Positions 49,487-58,039 of a stretch of 64,000 nt of DNA are shown piece after piece (within the stretch, counting starts at the first letter, position 1; the number at the start of each line of letters is the position of its first letter). The translations under genes were made by a program, and so were the position numbers. The stretch comes from Aquitalea magnusonii (lineage in GTDB: Bacteria > Pseudomonadota > Gammaproteobacteria > Burkholderiales > Chromobacteriaceae). The DNA lies in contig NZ_AP018823.1 of the NCBI RefSeq assembly GCF_002217795.2, forward strand, positions 4,340,001-4,404,000. Reading direction: 5' to 3'. A model generated the notes under the pieces. The model worked only from the letters and a program-made list of their open reading frames with translations, did no database searches and was not told where the DNA came from.

Positions 49487-49621
49487 ATGAAGCGTACTTA
49501 CCAGCCTTCCACTACCCGTCGCAAGCGCACTCACGGCTTCCTCGTTCGCATGAAGACCCGCGGTGGCCGCGCCGTTATCGCCGCCCGTCGCGCCAAGGGT
49601 CGCAAGCGCCTGGCCGTATAA
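49487..49621 (+). CDS. rpmH: 50S ribosomal protein L34
   Basis: The 44-residue basic protein [20 protein letters not shown], then [20 protein letters not shown] and RLAV, matches L34 over its full length. It is the first gene of the rpmH-rnpA-yidD-yidC-mnmE series. The upstream site AGGAATTC is a modest ribosome-binding site. Confidence 0.98.
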   Translation: MKRTYQPSTTRRKRTHGFLVRMKTRGGRAVIAARRAKGRKRLAV

Positions 49622-49629
49622 GTTCAGTA

Positions 49630-49992
49630 ATGACTTATCGCTTTCGCCGTGTGCACCGGCTATTAAAAACGGATGAATTTTCATCCGTTTTTAGTTTGCG
49701 GCAAGCGCGCAGCACGGCTTTGTTTCAGGTGTATGCCCGTCCCAACGATCTGGGCCATGCCCGGCTTGGCCTGGTGGTGGGTAAGAAGGTCCACAAGCGA
49801 GCCGTACGCCGCAATTACATCAAGCGTACCGTGCGCGAGTGGTTCCGCCTGAATCAGGCCTCCTTGCCGGCACAGGACTACATTGTCCGTGCCAAACTGG
49901 CTTTTTCACGCGCTGACAGAGCAGAAGCTGTCATCGCCTTGTCTACACTCTTTGCTAAACTGGCACGATGTCGCGCCTCCTCATCCTCCTGA
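49630..49992 (+). CDS. rnpA: Ribonuclease P protein component
   Basis: This 120-residue basic protein has the RNase P signature [20 protein letters not shown] and KRTVREWFR. It assists the RNA subunit in 5' processing of tRNA precursors. The ATG at 49630 is 9 bp after the rpmH stop. Its 3' end overlaps yidD by 25 bp. Confidence 0.95.
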   Translation: MTYRFRRVHRLLKTDEFSSVFSLRQARSTALFQVYARPNDLGHARLGLVVGKKVHKRAVRRNYIKRTVREWFRLNQASLPAQDYIVRAKLAFSRADRAEAVIALSTLFAKLARCRASSSS

Positions 49993-50177
49993 TCCGCTTT
50001 TACCAACTGGCCATCAGCCCCTGGCTGGCACCACGGTGCCGCTATGTGCCGACCTGTTCCAGTTACGCGATCGAGGCGGTGAGAAAGCATGGCGCCTGCA
50101 AGGGCGGCTTTCTGGCGATGAAACGCATCGGGCGCTGTCACCCCTGGGGTGGCAGTGGTTATGACCCGGTTCCCTGA
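49968..50177 (+). CDS. yidD: Membrane protein insertion efficiency factor YidD
   Basis: The 69-residue protein starts [20 protein letters not shown] and has the conserved cysteine motif [15 protein letters not shown] and [14 protein letters not shown]. It is a peripheral inner-membrane protein linked to YidC-dependent insertion. It overlaps rnpA, and its stop is 20 bp before yidC. Confidence 0.95.
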   Translation: MSRLLILLIRFYQLAISPWLAPRCRYVPTCSSYAIEAVRKHGACKGGFLAMKRIGRCHPWGGSGYDPVP

Positions 50178-50196
50178 ACTTTCCGGTATCGTAGAG

Positions 50197-51846
50197 ATGG
50201 ATTCCAAGCGACTCATAATCTTCATCGTTCTGTCCATGGGCATCCTGCTGCTGTGGCAGGAGTATTTTGCGCCCAAGCCTGCTCCGCAGCAGGTGGCACA
50301 GACACAAACGGCTTCGCAGCCGGACGCACCGGCCAGCCATACCGCCAGCGCCCAGCCTGTTGAAGCTGCCAAACTCACCGCCGGCCAGCGCATCCGTGTG
50401 ACGACCGACGTGATCAAGGCCGAAATTGATACCGTGGGTGGTGACCTGCGTCAGCTGGATTTGCTGAAGCACGATTCCGCCACGGACGCCAAAAAGCCGT
50501 TCGAGCTGCTCACCGACAAGAATGGCCGCGTGTACGTGGCGCAGACCGGTCTGGTGGCTGCCAGCAACCCGGCCCTGCCCACCCACAAGACGGTCTACTC
50601 CGCGGCACAATCCAGCTACACCCTGAGTGGCGACAGCCTGCAGGTGAAGCTGACCGCCCCGGCCGCCAATGGCGTGCAAGTGGTGAAAACCTACACCTTC
50701 AAGAAGGGCAGCTACGATATCGCGGTGCGTTTTGATATCACCAACGGCGGCACCACCCCGCTGGCCCCGACTGCCTACTACCGCATCCTGCGTGATGGTC
50801 AGGCACCGGAAGGTGAAGGCCGCTTTGCCCACACCTTTACCGGCCCGGCGGTGTACACCGCTGAAAACAAGTTCCAGAAGGTTGCCTTCGAGGATCTGGC
50901 CAAGGGCAAGGGTGATTACGCCAAGACTGCCACCGACGGCTGGGTGGGCATGCTGCAGCATTACTTCATGACCGCCTGGATTCTCAAGCCGCTGGATGCT
51001 GCCAGCGTGTGCAAGGACGACAAGTCCTGCCACTTCGAGCTGAAAGACAACAACGGCCTGTATTCCGCCGCTGCCACCGTGGACCTGAAAACCATCAATC
51101 CGGGCCAGACCGCTTCCATCACCGTGCCGCTGTATGCCGGCCCGGAAGACTACAGCGTGCTGACCAAGATTGCCGACGGCCTGGAATATTCCAAGGACTA
51201 TGGCTGGGTACACATCTTCGCTTCCCCGCTGTTTTGGCTGCTGACCAAGCTGCATGGTCTGGTGCAGAACTGGGGCTGGGCGATTGTGCTGCTCACCCTC
51301 ACCGTGAAGGCCATCTTCTATCCGCTGACTGCCGCTTCCTACCGCTCCATGGCCAAGATGAAGGCCCTGGCACCGCGTCTGGAACGCATGAAGGAACAAT
51401 ACGGCGACGACCGTATGAAGTTCCAGCAAGCCGTGATGGAAATGTACAAGAGCGAGAAGGTGAATCCGCTGGGTGGCTGTCTGCCCATGCTGATCCAGAT
51501 TCCGGTGTTCATCGGCCTGTACTGGGCGCTGCTGGCTTCGGTTGAGCTGCGTCAGGCTCCGTGGATCCTGTGGTACACCGACCTGGCCCGTCCGGACCCG
51601 TTCTATGTGCTGCCGGTGATCATGGCTGCCACCATGTTCCTGCAAACCTTCCTGAACCCACCGCCGACTGACCCGATGCAGGCGAAGATGATGAAGATCA
51701 TGCCGGTTGCCTTCTCGGCCATGTTCTTCTTCTTCCCGGCTGGTCTGGTGCTGTACTACGCAGTCAACAACATCCTGTCGATTGCCCAGCAGTGGTACAT
51801 CAACAAGAGCATTGAAAACAGCAAGAAAGTCGCCCTGCAGTCCTGA
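50197..51846 (+). CDS. yidC: Membrane protein insertase YidC
   Basis: This 549-residue insertase has the N-terminal anchor [20 protein letters not shown], a Gln/Ala-rich linker, the large periplasmic beta domain (about residues 60-340) and five C-terminal helices containing [19 protein letters not shown] and [20 protein letters not shown]. It inserts and folds membrane proteins with or without Sec. ATG 50197 is chosen as the conserved start over an upstream in-frame ATG. A terminator follows. Confidence 0.97.
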   Translation: MDSKRLIIFIVLSMGILLLWQEYFAPKPAPQQVAQTQTASQPDAPASHTASAQPVEAAKLTAGQRIRVTTDVIKAEIDTVGGDLRQLDLLKHDSATDAKKPFELLTDKNGRVYVAQTGLVAASNPALPTHKTVYSAAQSSYTLSGDSLQVKLTAPAANGVQVVKTYTFKKGSYDIAVRFDITNGGTTPLAPTAYYRILRDGQAPEGEGRFAHTFTGPAVYTAENKFQKVAFEDLAKGKGDYAKTATDGWVGMLQHYFMTAWILKPLDAASVCKDDKSCHFELKDNNGLYSAAATVDLKTINPGQTASITVPLYAGPEDYSVLTKIADGLEYSKDYGWVHIFASPLFWLLTKLHGLVQNWGWAIVLLTLTVKAIFYPLTAASYRSMAKMKALAPRLERMKEQYGDDRMKFQQAVMEMYKSEKVNPLGGCLPMLIQIPVFIGLYWALLASVELRQAPWILWYTDLARPDPFYVLPVIMAATMFLQTFLNPPPTDPMQAKMMKIMPVAFSAMFFFFPAGLVLYYAVNNILSIAQQWYINKSIENSKKVALQS

Positions 51847-51866
51847 TATGGACGGTAGTGACTGAC

Positions 51867-51899
51867 AAAGCCCGGCCAGACAAAGGCCGGGCTTTCTTT
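51867..51899 (+). terminator. Rho-independent terminator after yidC
   Basis: AAAGCCCGGCC and its complement with a 7-nt loop, followed by CTTTC, 20 bp past the yidC stop. Confidence 0.85.
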
Positions 51900-51996
51900 C
51901 TGATACAGTAAAAAATCAACGCAAGTTGACCCAAGCCGCTGTCGCCATCCATCTGGCGGCTGCTTCGGTCAGCCTGTCCGCAGCAAGGAAACCGCC

Positions 51997-53349
51997 ATGC
52001 CTAGCCTCTACGCTCCCGTCACCATTTGTGCCATCGCCACCGCACCCGGTCGTGGCGGGGTAGGGGTCATCCGCGTGTCAGGGCGTGACTTGCTGCCCTT
52101 TGCCGCTGCGCTTACCGGTGGTAAACAGCCCAAGCCGCGCTACGCGACGTATACCGACTTCTACGCGGCAGATGGCCAGGCCATCGACAACGGCCTGCTG
52201 CTGTACTTCCCCGGCCCCAACAGCTTTACCGGCGAAGACGTGCTGGAGCTGCAAGGCCACGGCGGGCCGGTGGTGCTCAATATGCTGCTGACCCGCTGCC
52301 TGCAACTGGGCGCACGGCTGGCCGAGCCGGGCGAGTTTTCCAAGCGCGCCTTCCTCAACGACAAGATGGACCTGGCCCAGGCGGAAAGCGTGGCCGACCT
52401 GATTGATGCTTCCAGCGAAACCGCCGCGCGCAGCGCGCTCAAATCGCTGAAAGGCGCGTTTTCCAATGAAATCCACGTGCTGGTGGATGAGCTGATCACC
52501 CTGCGCATGCTGGTGGAAGCCACGCTGGACTTTCCGGAAGAAGAAATCGACTTCCTCAAGCAGGCCGATGCCTTGGGCAAGCTGCAAACCCTGCGTCAGC
52601 GCCTGCAACAGGTGCAGGCCACCGCACGGCAAGGTGCCATCCTGCGCGAAGGCATGCACGTGGTGCTGGTGGGGCAGCCCAATGTCGGCAAGTCCAGCCT
52701 GATGAATGCGCTGGCTGGGGACGATATCGCCATCGTCACCGATATTGCCGGCACCACCCGCGACACGGTGCGGGAGGAAATTGTCATCGACGGCGTGCCG
52801 GTGCATATCATCGACACCGCCGGCCTGCGCGATACCGACGACGTGGTGGAGAAAATCGGCATCGAACGCACCTGGCAGGCGGTGGAGCGCGCCGACGTGG
52901 CACTGGTGCTGGTGGACAGCCGTGAAGGCGTGACTGCCGAAGTGGAAGCCATTCTGGAACGCATTCCGCCGCAACTGCCGCGCCTGTTCATCTACAACAA
53001 GGCCGACCTGAGCGGCGCAACCATCGGCATGGCCGAAGAAGATGGCCGCAGCGTGCTGCGCCTGTCCGCCCGCACCCATGCAGGGGTGGATCTGCTGAAA
53101 GCCCGCCTGCTGGAGCTGATTGGCTACAGTGGTGCCAGTGAAGGCGTGTTCCTGGCACGCGAGCGCCATCTGGACGCCATCCGCCGCGCGGCCGAGCATA
53201 TGGAACTGGCGCACACAGACTGGGAAATGGTAGAGATCTTCGCCGAAGAGCTGCGATTGGCGCAGAACGCGCTGTCGGAAATCACCGGCCAGTTCACCCC
53301 GGACGACCTGCTCGGGGTCATCTTCAGCCGCTTCTGCATCGGAAAGTAA
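51997..53349 (+). CDS. mnmE: tRNA uridine-5-carboxymethylaminomethyl modification GTPase
   Basis: The 450-residue enzyme has an N-terminal folate-binding domain ([20 protein letters not shown]), a G domain inserted in a helical domain with G1 [19 protein letters not shown] near residue 225, [20 protein letters not shown] and NKAD, and the C-terminal FCIGK with its conserved cysteine. With MnmG it modifies the wobble uridine of several tRNAs. The last 18 bases resemble the SGI1-type attachment site, and the integrative element starts there without disrupting the coding sequence. Confidence 0.97.
   Translation: MPSLYAPVTICAIATAPGRGGVGVIRVSGRDLLPFAAALTGGKQPKPRYATYTDFYAADGQAIDNGLLLYFPGPNSFTGEDVLELQGHGGPVVLNMLLTRCLQLGARLAEPGEFSKRAFLNDKMDLAQAESVADLIDASSETAARSALKSLKGAFSNEIHVLVDELITLRMLVEATLDFPEEEIDFLKQADALGKLQTLRQRLQQVQATARQGAILREGMHVVLVGQPNVGKSSLMNALAGDDIAIVTDIAGTTRDTVREEIVIDGVPVHIIDTAGLRDTDDVVEKIGIERTWQAVERADVALVLVDSREGVTAEVEAILERIPPQLPRLFIYNKADLSGATIGMAEEDGRSVLRLSARTHAGVDLLKARLLELIGYSGASEGVFLARERHLDAIRRAAEHMELAHTDWEMVEIFAEELRLAQNALSEITGQFTPDDLLGVIFSRFCIGK
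53332..53349 (+). other. Candidate attL core at the 3' end of mnmE
   Basis: TTCTGCATCGGAAAGTAA ends at the mnmE stop codon and closely resembles the 18-bp trmE/thdF attachment site used by SGI1-type islands. A tyrosine integrase gene starts 340 bp away. The second copy was not found in the window. Confidence 0.55.
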
Positions 53350-53391
53350 TTTAGTGTTCGCTCCGGTACTGGCGAGTGCTAAGTATTATTG

Positions 53392-53415
53392 AAAGCCCCG
53401 TAGATCGGGGCTTTT
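53392..53415 (+). terminator. Terminator after mnmE
   Basis: AAAGCCCCG-TAGAT-CGGGGCTTT is followed by T-rich sequence, 43 bp past the mnmE stop. It lies on the element side of the candidate att site. Confidence 0.8.
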
Positions 53416-53461
53416 ATTGTATCTGGAGGTGCGCGCTAGTTCGTGGACATGCCGCTGTTTT

Positions 53462-53675
53462 GGGTACACACTTAGGTACACGTCCGGAAATATGAAAAAT
53501 ACTGTGTACCAAAATGTGAGAATTCTGCGGGAAATGGTGGCAAAAATCCCCTTGAGATTGTCCATGGTTGGTACATGGAAAACGTAGCCGCTTGCTATCT
53601 ATCCCTGAAATCCTTTCTGTATAAGGGTTCCATGTAATTTTCATGTGTGCGGGATGTGTACCAATGTGTGTACCC
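53462..53675. repeat. 20-bp inverted repeat flanking the integrase promoter region
   Basis: GGGTACACACTTAGGTACAC (53462-53481) is matched by the complement of GTGTACCAATGTGTGTACCC (53656-53675) at 18 of 20 positions. A further GTGTACC lies near 53503. These are candidate integrase arm sites or autoregulatory sites; the right copy ends 14 bp before the integrase ATG. Confidence 0.55.
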
Positions 53676-53689
53676 AAGAAAGGGAAATC

Positions 53690-54907
53690 ATGCCTCGCCA
53701 AGCCACTCCGCTGACTGATACAAAAATCAAATCTCTGAAACCCAAGGCAGACCGTTACCGGGTCAGTGATACTGGCGGGCTACTGCTGGAGGTCATGACG
53801 AGCGGTTCCAAGATTTGGCGGTATCGCTACCAGTTGCATGGGGTGCGACAGCCCGCACTGACCATAGGGAACTATCCGGAAATCAGCCTGGCTGATGCTC
53901 GCCGGCAACGTGATGAATGGGCCGCGCTAGTGGCCAAGGGCGAGTCGCCCAAGAGAGCGGTCCAGGCGGCTAAAGTCGAGAAGCTCAACACAGTTTCTGT
54001 TTTTGCTGAGGCTTGGATTGCAGAGCAGCTGCCGGGGAAGTCTGAGAGCTATCAAACCACCATTCGCCGGATTCTGGCCAAGGACGTTTTGCCTTGGCTG
54101 GGTGGCATGCCCTTGGCTGATGTCAAACCGGCTGATGTGCTTGAGTTATGCGATCGTATCAAGTCGCGTGGTTCCCCCAAGATTGCCTTGCTGACCCGCA
54201 ATGTCCTCAAGCGGATGTACGATTTTGCTATTGCCCGTGGCCTGGTGGAAAGCAATCCGGCGGCAGCCCTGGTGGCCCGCTTTATTGCAACGGAGGAGAG
54301 CCGGACCCGTGTGCTGTCAGAAAAGGAAATCGGGGAGGTTATGCGGGCGGTCTATGCCTCTGATATTCGCCGTCCTTTGAAGCTGGCTCTACACTTGCTG
54401 GCGGTAACGATGGTGCGCAAAGCCGAGCTGACCGAATCAACATGGTCTGAAATTGACTTGGACGCTGGCATATGGGACATCCCTGCCGAGCGCATGAAAA
54501 AAGATCAGCCGCACCGTGTATATCTATCCAGACAGGCCAAAGAGCTGTTGATTGAGCTGCGGGCCCTGTCTGGCCGCTCCCTGTATCTTTTTCCCAGCTC
54601 GCGGGGTGAGGCAGACCGGCCAATTTCCAAGAGCACACTTAATCAGGCCGTTCGGGCCTTGTCGTTGGACGTTCAGCACTTTGTTTTGCATGACTTCCGC
54701 CGCACGGCATCCACACACCTGCATGAAATGGGGTTTCCGTCTGACGCCATCGAGAAGGCGCTTGCTCACAAGATCGTAGGTATCAAAGGGGTGTATAACC
54801 GTGCCGAGTATGCCGAGCAACGGCGGACTATCATGCAGGCTTGGGCAGATTTCGTGCAGGCGCAGATTGATGGGGCCAAGGTAATACCGTTGTTCAAGCA
54901 GGCATAA
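53690..54907 (+). CDS. int: Tyrosine site-specific integrase, P4/DUF4102 type
   Basis: The 405-residue recombinase has an N-terminal DUF4102 arm-binding domain (PLTDTKIKSLKPKADRYRVS, GNYPEISLADARRQRDEWAA), a core-binding domain and a catalytic domain with the Arg in LLAVTMVRKAELTE, HDFRRTASTHLHE and the nucleophile Tyr in GIKGVYNRAEY. AAGGGAAA precedes ATG 53690, which is preferred to an in-frame ATG 15 codons earlier. It should integrate the element at the mnmE 3' end. Confidence 0.93.
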   Translation: MPRQATPLTDTKIKSLKPKADRYRVSDTGGLLLEVMTSGSKIWRYRYQLHGVRQPALTIGNYPEISLADARRQRDEWAALVAKGESPKRAVQAAKVEKLNTVSVFAEAWIAEQLPGKSESYQTTIRRILAKDVLPWLGGMPLADVKPADVLELCDRIKSRGSPKIALLTRNVLKRMYDFAIARGLVESNPAAALVARFIATEESRTRVLSEKEIGEVMRAVYASDIRRPLKLALHLLAVTMVRKAELTESTWSEIDLDAGIWDIPAERMKKDQPHRVYLSRQAKELLIELRALSGRSLYLFPSSRGEADRPISKSTLNQAVRALSLDVQHFVLHDFRRTASTHLHEMGFPSDAIEKALAHKIVGIKGVYNRAEYAEQRRTIMQAWADFVQAQIDGAKVIPLFKQA

Positions 54908-55025
54908 CACCAGCTGTCCTTAGCACCGGAAACCATTCATACACTGGTCAGAAAAATGTATGTGAGTGGTTGGCCAGGTGCAGCCGTAGCCGCGTGCACA
55001 TTTTGCCGCCGAGTTGTTTTTGCGC

Positions 55026-55110
55026 AGTGACAATGGTGACGTAGTGACAATGTTGATTTTAAAGGGGAATTTGATAGTTTTTCGTAGTGACAAACCGGGC
55101 TGTCACTACG
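55026..55110. repeat. GTGAC iterons and a 10-bp palindrome between int and the PrtN-like gene
   Basis: AGTGACAATG occurs at 55026-55035 and 55043-55052, with GGTGACGT between them. CGTAGTGACA at 55083-55092 pairs perfectly with TGTCACTACG at 55101-55110, and another GGTGACC follows. The cluster could be a replication origin for the DUF927 primase-helicase or an operator for a regulator of the element. Confidence 0.5.
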
Positions 55111-55196
55111 GTGACCTGATAAAAAACACCTATCGAGGCCCCCCACACCCTGCAAGCATGGGCGCGGCTGGTGTTCCAACACCAGCCTGACGGCGC

Positions 55197-55451
55197 TTAA
55201 GCTTTGCTGCTTAGCCAACTTTTCATGGCTGCCTGGCGTTGCTTATCTATGAGAGCTGCTAGGTCTTCAACATGCACCATGCGCGGGGCGCGTTGACTAG
55301 TTCCAACTCTAAATGTTGGTATCGGTAAGCGGTTGAGTTTCGCGGCCCTGTTGGCTTCATGTGCCGTCAGTCCAAAATACAGCTCACATATTGCACTAAG
55401 TGGTATGGCAGGCTGCTCGTACTGCGCCATGAGGAGAAAAAGGGTTTTCAT
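55197..55451 (-). CDS. PrtN-family (pyocin activator-like) regulator
   Basis: This 84-residue protein begins MKTLFLLMAQYEQPAIPLSA and contains ICELYFGLTAHEANRAAKLN, LPIPTFRVGTSQRAPRMVHV and EDLAALIDKQR, the PrtN pattern throughout. PrtN activates pyocin genes in Pseudomonas; in integrative elements this family acts as a small activator. It is divergent from the hypothetical gene at 55560 and convergent with the integrase. Confidence 0.8.
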   Translation of the reverse strand: MKTLFLLMAQYEQPAIPLSAICELYFGLTAHEANRAAKLNRLPIPTFRVGTSQRAPRMVHVEDLAALIDKQRQAAMKSWLSSKA

Positions 55452-55559
55452 TGGCTGCAATCATTCCGCTTTGGGTGAGTATGTATCTTTAGAGTAGGCT
55501 GCAATATTTATCGTACCGTTGCATTCGATGATGTTAAGAGTAAATGGAGATATAGCCGA

Positions 55560-56399
55560 ATGACTCAGATTGTGGGGCCCGGTGGTTGGCACAGCATGGG
55601 CGTTCCTGCTCATGTCACAACACCTGGTGAGCTGGCTGCGTATTGGCTAGGCTGTGGCCTGCCTGAGTCAATTGCAACCGCTGTAGCTCAAATGGCGGTC
55701 AATCCAAAAGGGCAGCGATATTTTCAACGGGCACAGCGTTTTGCGGTATTTGGTGCTCAGTCAGATGAGCATGCTGAACGCCTACGAAAAAAATGGAGGC
55801 GGTTGCAAAGCATAGTTACCGGTCCCGATGGTGTCTTGGGGCTTTTCCTGGCGCTCCCAGATGTGCCGTCCGCGCAGCCATATGCGATGGTGTATGGTCG
55901 GCGTGCGAAATATGGGGTACGCGATCTGTCCGGATCCACGGGTGGTACTTCAGACTATCTCGCAAGAGAAATATCACCAGCAGAAGAGCGCCAGACCTAT
56001 CGGGAACATGCTGCCACCGATGGTGACACGCTCAAGAAAATTTACCGTGGCAGGGTACTGAAGCACCTACTTGCCGATGCCCAGGCAACTGGAGGCGAGG
56101 TACATGACATGGCTATCCGTTATCGGCAGAGATGTGGCGACTTTGGCTCTTCTTTGCCACTGCTGCGAGAGCTGCTACTTGCTGTAAAGCCAGAAGCAAA
56201 ATCCCCCACGAGCCACACGAAAGCTGAAGCCGGCGCAATGACAAACTATCGCATCCAACTTGCCGAGCTGAACCGGTTCTTGGATAAGCCAGCCCCGGCT
56301 GTTATAGCATTCCTGGCAACTATAAATTGTCCCACGGCTCCCGTTGATAGGGACGCCATTAGAAAAGCTTGGCAGCGTCGTCCAGATAACAAAGCCTAA
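55560..56399 (+). CDS. Hypothetical protein of the integrative element (279 aa)
   Basis: No family is recognised. The N-terminal third has GWHSMGVPAHVTTPGELAAY and a helical region; a basic stretch (ERLRKKWRRLQS) follows at about residue 75, and the C-terminal part is helical (MTNYRIQLAELNRFLDKPAP). GGAG lies 11 bp before the ATG. As the first plus-strand gene after the integrase it may belong to an early regulatory operon. Confidence 0.55.
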   Translation: MTQIVGPGGWHSMGVPAHVTTPGELAAYWLGCGLPESIATAVAQMAVNPKGQRYFQRAQRFAVFGAQSDEHAERLRKKWRRLQSIVTGPDGVLGLFLALPDVPSAQPYAMVYGRRAKYGVRDLSGSTGGTSDYLAREISPAEERQTYREHAATDGDTLKKIYRGRVLKHLLADAQATGGEVHDMAIRYRQRCGDFGSSLPLLRELLLAVKPEAKSPTSHTKAEAGAMTNYRIQLAELNRFLDKPAPAVIAFLATINCPTAPVDRDAIRKAWQRRPDNKA

Positions 56400-56502
56400 T
56401 TTGCGGTTTGTCCGCGTTTTGATAACACGTCGGAAAGCTGCCCCTCTAGCATCCTCCTTGCCGTACTGCCTTGGTCCGGCGCGAACTCAAAAGGAAGGAT
56501 GT

Positions 56503-56943
56503 ATGCAAACCACATCAGCACCCAGCGACCGTCTTACCCGTCCGCAAGCAGCCAAATATCTTGGCATTTCTATCTTTACCCTGAATGCCTGGGAAAGCGA
56601 GGGACGTGCTCCTCGTTCGACCCGTGCCGGGCGTCACAGCATTTATCTTCGCTCTGACCTGGACTCTTTCTTGGCAGATCGTCAATCCAAGCCGGTGGCC
56701 ACATCAGACGCGGATTGCTCTACCGTGGCTGAGCCATCGCGATGGCCGGCAGGCTCTCGCGTGATGCGTCTGCGAGAAGTCTGTCATCTGACCGGCTTGT
56801 CCAAAACCACCATTTACAAGCTTGGTCGTGAGGGTGGTTTTGTACCTTCGATTTCCTTGGGTGGCTCGTCTGTTGGTTGGCCTAGCCATCTGGTGGAGGC
56901 GTGGCTGGCTGAGCGTCTGCAAAAAGCAATGGAGGCGGCCTAA
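56503..56943 (+). CDS. Double helix-turn-helix regulator: excisionase-like N-domain plus AlpA-like C-domain
   Basis: In this 146-residue protein residues 9-60 form a MerR/excisionase-type domain (LTRPQAAKYLGISIFTLNAW, TRAGRHSIYLRSDLDSFL). Residues 85-140 form an AlpA domain (MRLREVCHLTGLSKTTIYKL, WPSHLVEAWLAERLQ). AlpA proteins control integrase or excision in P4- and CP4-57-type elements. AAGGAAGG precedes the ATG. The following gene starts on its stop codon. Confidence 0.78.
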   Translation: MQTTSAPSDRLTRPQAAKYLGISIFTLNAWESEGRAPRSTRAGRHSIYLRSDLDSFLADRQSKPVATSDADCSTVAEPSRWPAGSRVMRLREVCHLTGLSKTTIYKLGREGGFVPSISLGGSSVGWPSHLVEAWLAERLQKAMEAA

Positions 56944-57209
56944 TGGCGGATATTTGTAATGGCACCCGGCTTTCCATTCAAGCAGCGAGGCCCTATGGTC
57001 ATGGTTCTGATGTGGAAGTCATGAAGTGCGGCTTTTGTGAGCAAGTTGGCCGTATGCGTCACTTGGCGATTGCGGAGCGTGTCATTGAGGGCAGCACGGT
57101 TCATGGCTGTGTTGAGGTGATTTGCCCGCAATGTGCCTGCAGAGTTGTTTCAAGCTTGGATGAAGAAGCAAAGGCGATTGCCTACATGGAGGGCATGATT
57201 GATGCATAG
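56943..57209 (+). CDS. Small zinc-ribbon protein (88 aa)
   Basis: The start overlaps the previous stop by one base (TAATG). Two CxxC pairs, KCGFCEQVG and ICPQCACRV, about 40 residues apart, probably bind zinc. No family is recognised beyond phage-type small zinc-ribbon proteins. Confidence 0.55.
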   Translation: MADICNGTRLSIQAARPYGHGSDVEVMKCGFCEQVGRMRHLAIAERVIEGSTVHGCVEVICPQCACRVVSSLDEEAKAIAYMEGMIDA

Positions 57210-57552
57210 CACCCATGGTAGTCAGTATCCCAAAGCAAAAGGCCCCGTGCGGGAACACAGGGCCTCTACTGAAATACAGCACCGAAATGGTAGTCGCCTC
57301 CGTCCCGGTTGCAACGATTCTAACACCGCCTCCAGCCCTTCTGCACATACTGTCGCTGCTATGCATTGTACGGTGTGCGGCCAGCGCAACAGAGGGGCAG
57401 TTGATTTGGCCCTGTCATCGTCAGGTGATGCCTATCACGCGCCTGTCTGCCCGGTATGCGTTGAAGCCATCAAAAGCAGTGCCGGATACCGCTCTGCGGC
57501 ATTCCACCGGCTGGCACAACACCAGCTTTATCGGGGGGAGTGCCATGTCTGA
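57202..57552 (+). CDS. Small protein with CxxC pairs (116 aa)
   Basis: It overlaps the previous gene by 8 bp and begins MHSTHGSQYPKAKGPVREHR. The C-terminal half has MHCTVCGQRNRG and APVCPVCVEAI, a split zinc-binding module, ending YRGECHV. The next ORF begins before its stop. Tight overlap suggests one operon from 56503 onwards. Confidence 0.5.
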   Translation: MHSTHGSQYPKAKGPVREHRASTEIQHRNGSRLRPGCNDSNTASSPSAHTVAAMHCTVCGQRNRGAVDLALSSSGDAYHAPVCPVCVEAIKSSAGYRSAAFHRLAQHQLYRGECHV

Positions 57553-58039
57553 TTCTGTACGATTTCATGGCAATCCGTTCAACGTCGTTGACTGGAAATT
57601 AGCCATGGTTAACAATGGCTATGCACTGTTCAATAGCGGTGCCGGGCGTGGAAACCCGATCAGTAAGGCGGACAGCCGCCACTTGCGGCATTTTTTACGT
57701 CCGTCACACACCATTGGTGCGTCTTCTTCTATGGCGGGCCGTGGTGGGAATACCTTCGGGTATGCCGGTTCCTTACTGCCGGTTTTCCACATCCCACCAT
57801 GTGCCTGCCACCCCAGCCGTGGAAAGTTGGGAGCGGGCTTAACGCTCAGTAAGGAGGCCATCATGCCTAGCATTTCCTGCGCTCTCACGCGTTTGTTTCC
57901 TGCCATTTCCATTGTTGTTTCTACTTTACCCACCCTGACGGAAGCCCGGGCCTTATCCGCTTTGCTGGTGTCGCGTGGCAAGCGCGTTTGCATCCAGTCT
58001 ACCGACCAAGGTTTTACTGTGAGCGAGGTGAAAGCATGA
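57545..58039 (+). CDS. Icd/Ash-like phage protein (164 aa)
   Basis: MSDSVRFHGNPFNVVDWKLA opens a long frame that passes through the C4-like leader, where it encodes SMAGRGGNTFGYAGSLLPVF, the signature of host-division-inhibitor-like Icd and Ash phage proteins. It continues to the end of the next gene without a stop. In P4 the corresponding frame overlaps the immunity RNA. Real expression of the full-length product is plausible but not shown; the downstream part is probably also made from an internal start at 57863. Confidence 0.55.
   Translation: MSDSVRFHGNPFNVVDWKLAMVNNGYALFNSGAGRGNPISKADSRHLRHFLRPSHTIGASSSMAGRGGNTFGYAGSLLPVFHIPPCACHPSRGKLGAGLTLSKEAIMPSISCALTRLFPAISIVVSTLPTLTEARALSALLVSRGKRVCIQSTDQGFTVSEVKA
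57690..57862 (+). ncRNA. C4/Ash-type phage leader (candidate antisense-RNA regulatory region), copy 2
   Basis: The block at 57729-57771 (CTATGGCGGGCC ... ACCTTCGGGTATGCCGG) matches the minus-strand block at 23746-23788 at 41 of 43 positions and lies 92 bp before an AAGGAGG-led start codon. The flanks share ACACACCATTG and GCCTGCCACC. In phages such as P1, P7 and P4 a C4/CI RNA from such a region controls downstream gene expression. The RNA itself is inferred. Confidence 0.55.
57863..58039 (+). CDS. Small protein from internal start in the Icd-like frame (58 aa)
   Basis: AAGGAGG lies 7 bp before ATG 57863, in the same frame as the Icd-like ORF. The product MPSISCALTRLFPAISIVVS, then a basic stretch ALLVSRGKRVCIQ, ends VSEVKA. 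The strong site and the matching layout at 23.7 kb suggest that this is the main product behind the leader. The stop overlaps the next start (ATGA). Confidence 0.5.
   Translation: MPSISCALTRLFPAISIVVSTLPTLTEARALSALLVSRGKRVCIQSTDQGFTVSEVKA

Noticed and set aside
53350..53690. tRNA gene as integration target
   Set aside because: No cloverleaf-like sequence was recognised near the integrase. The mnmE 3' end is the better attachment candidate.
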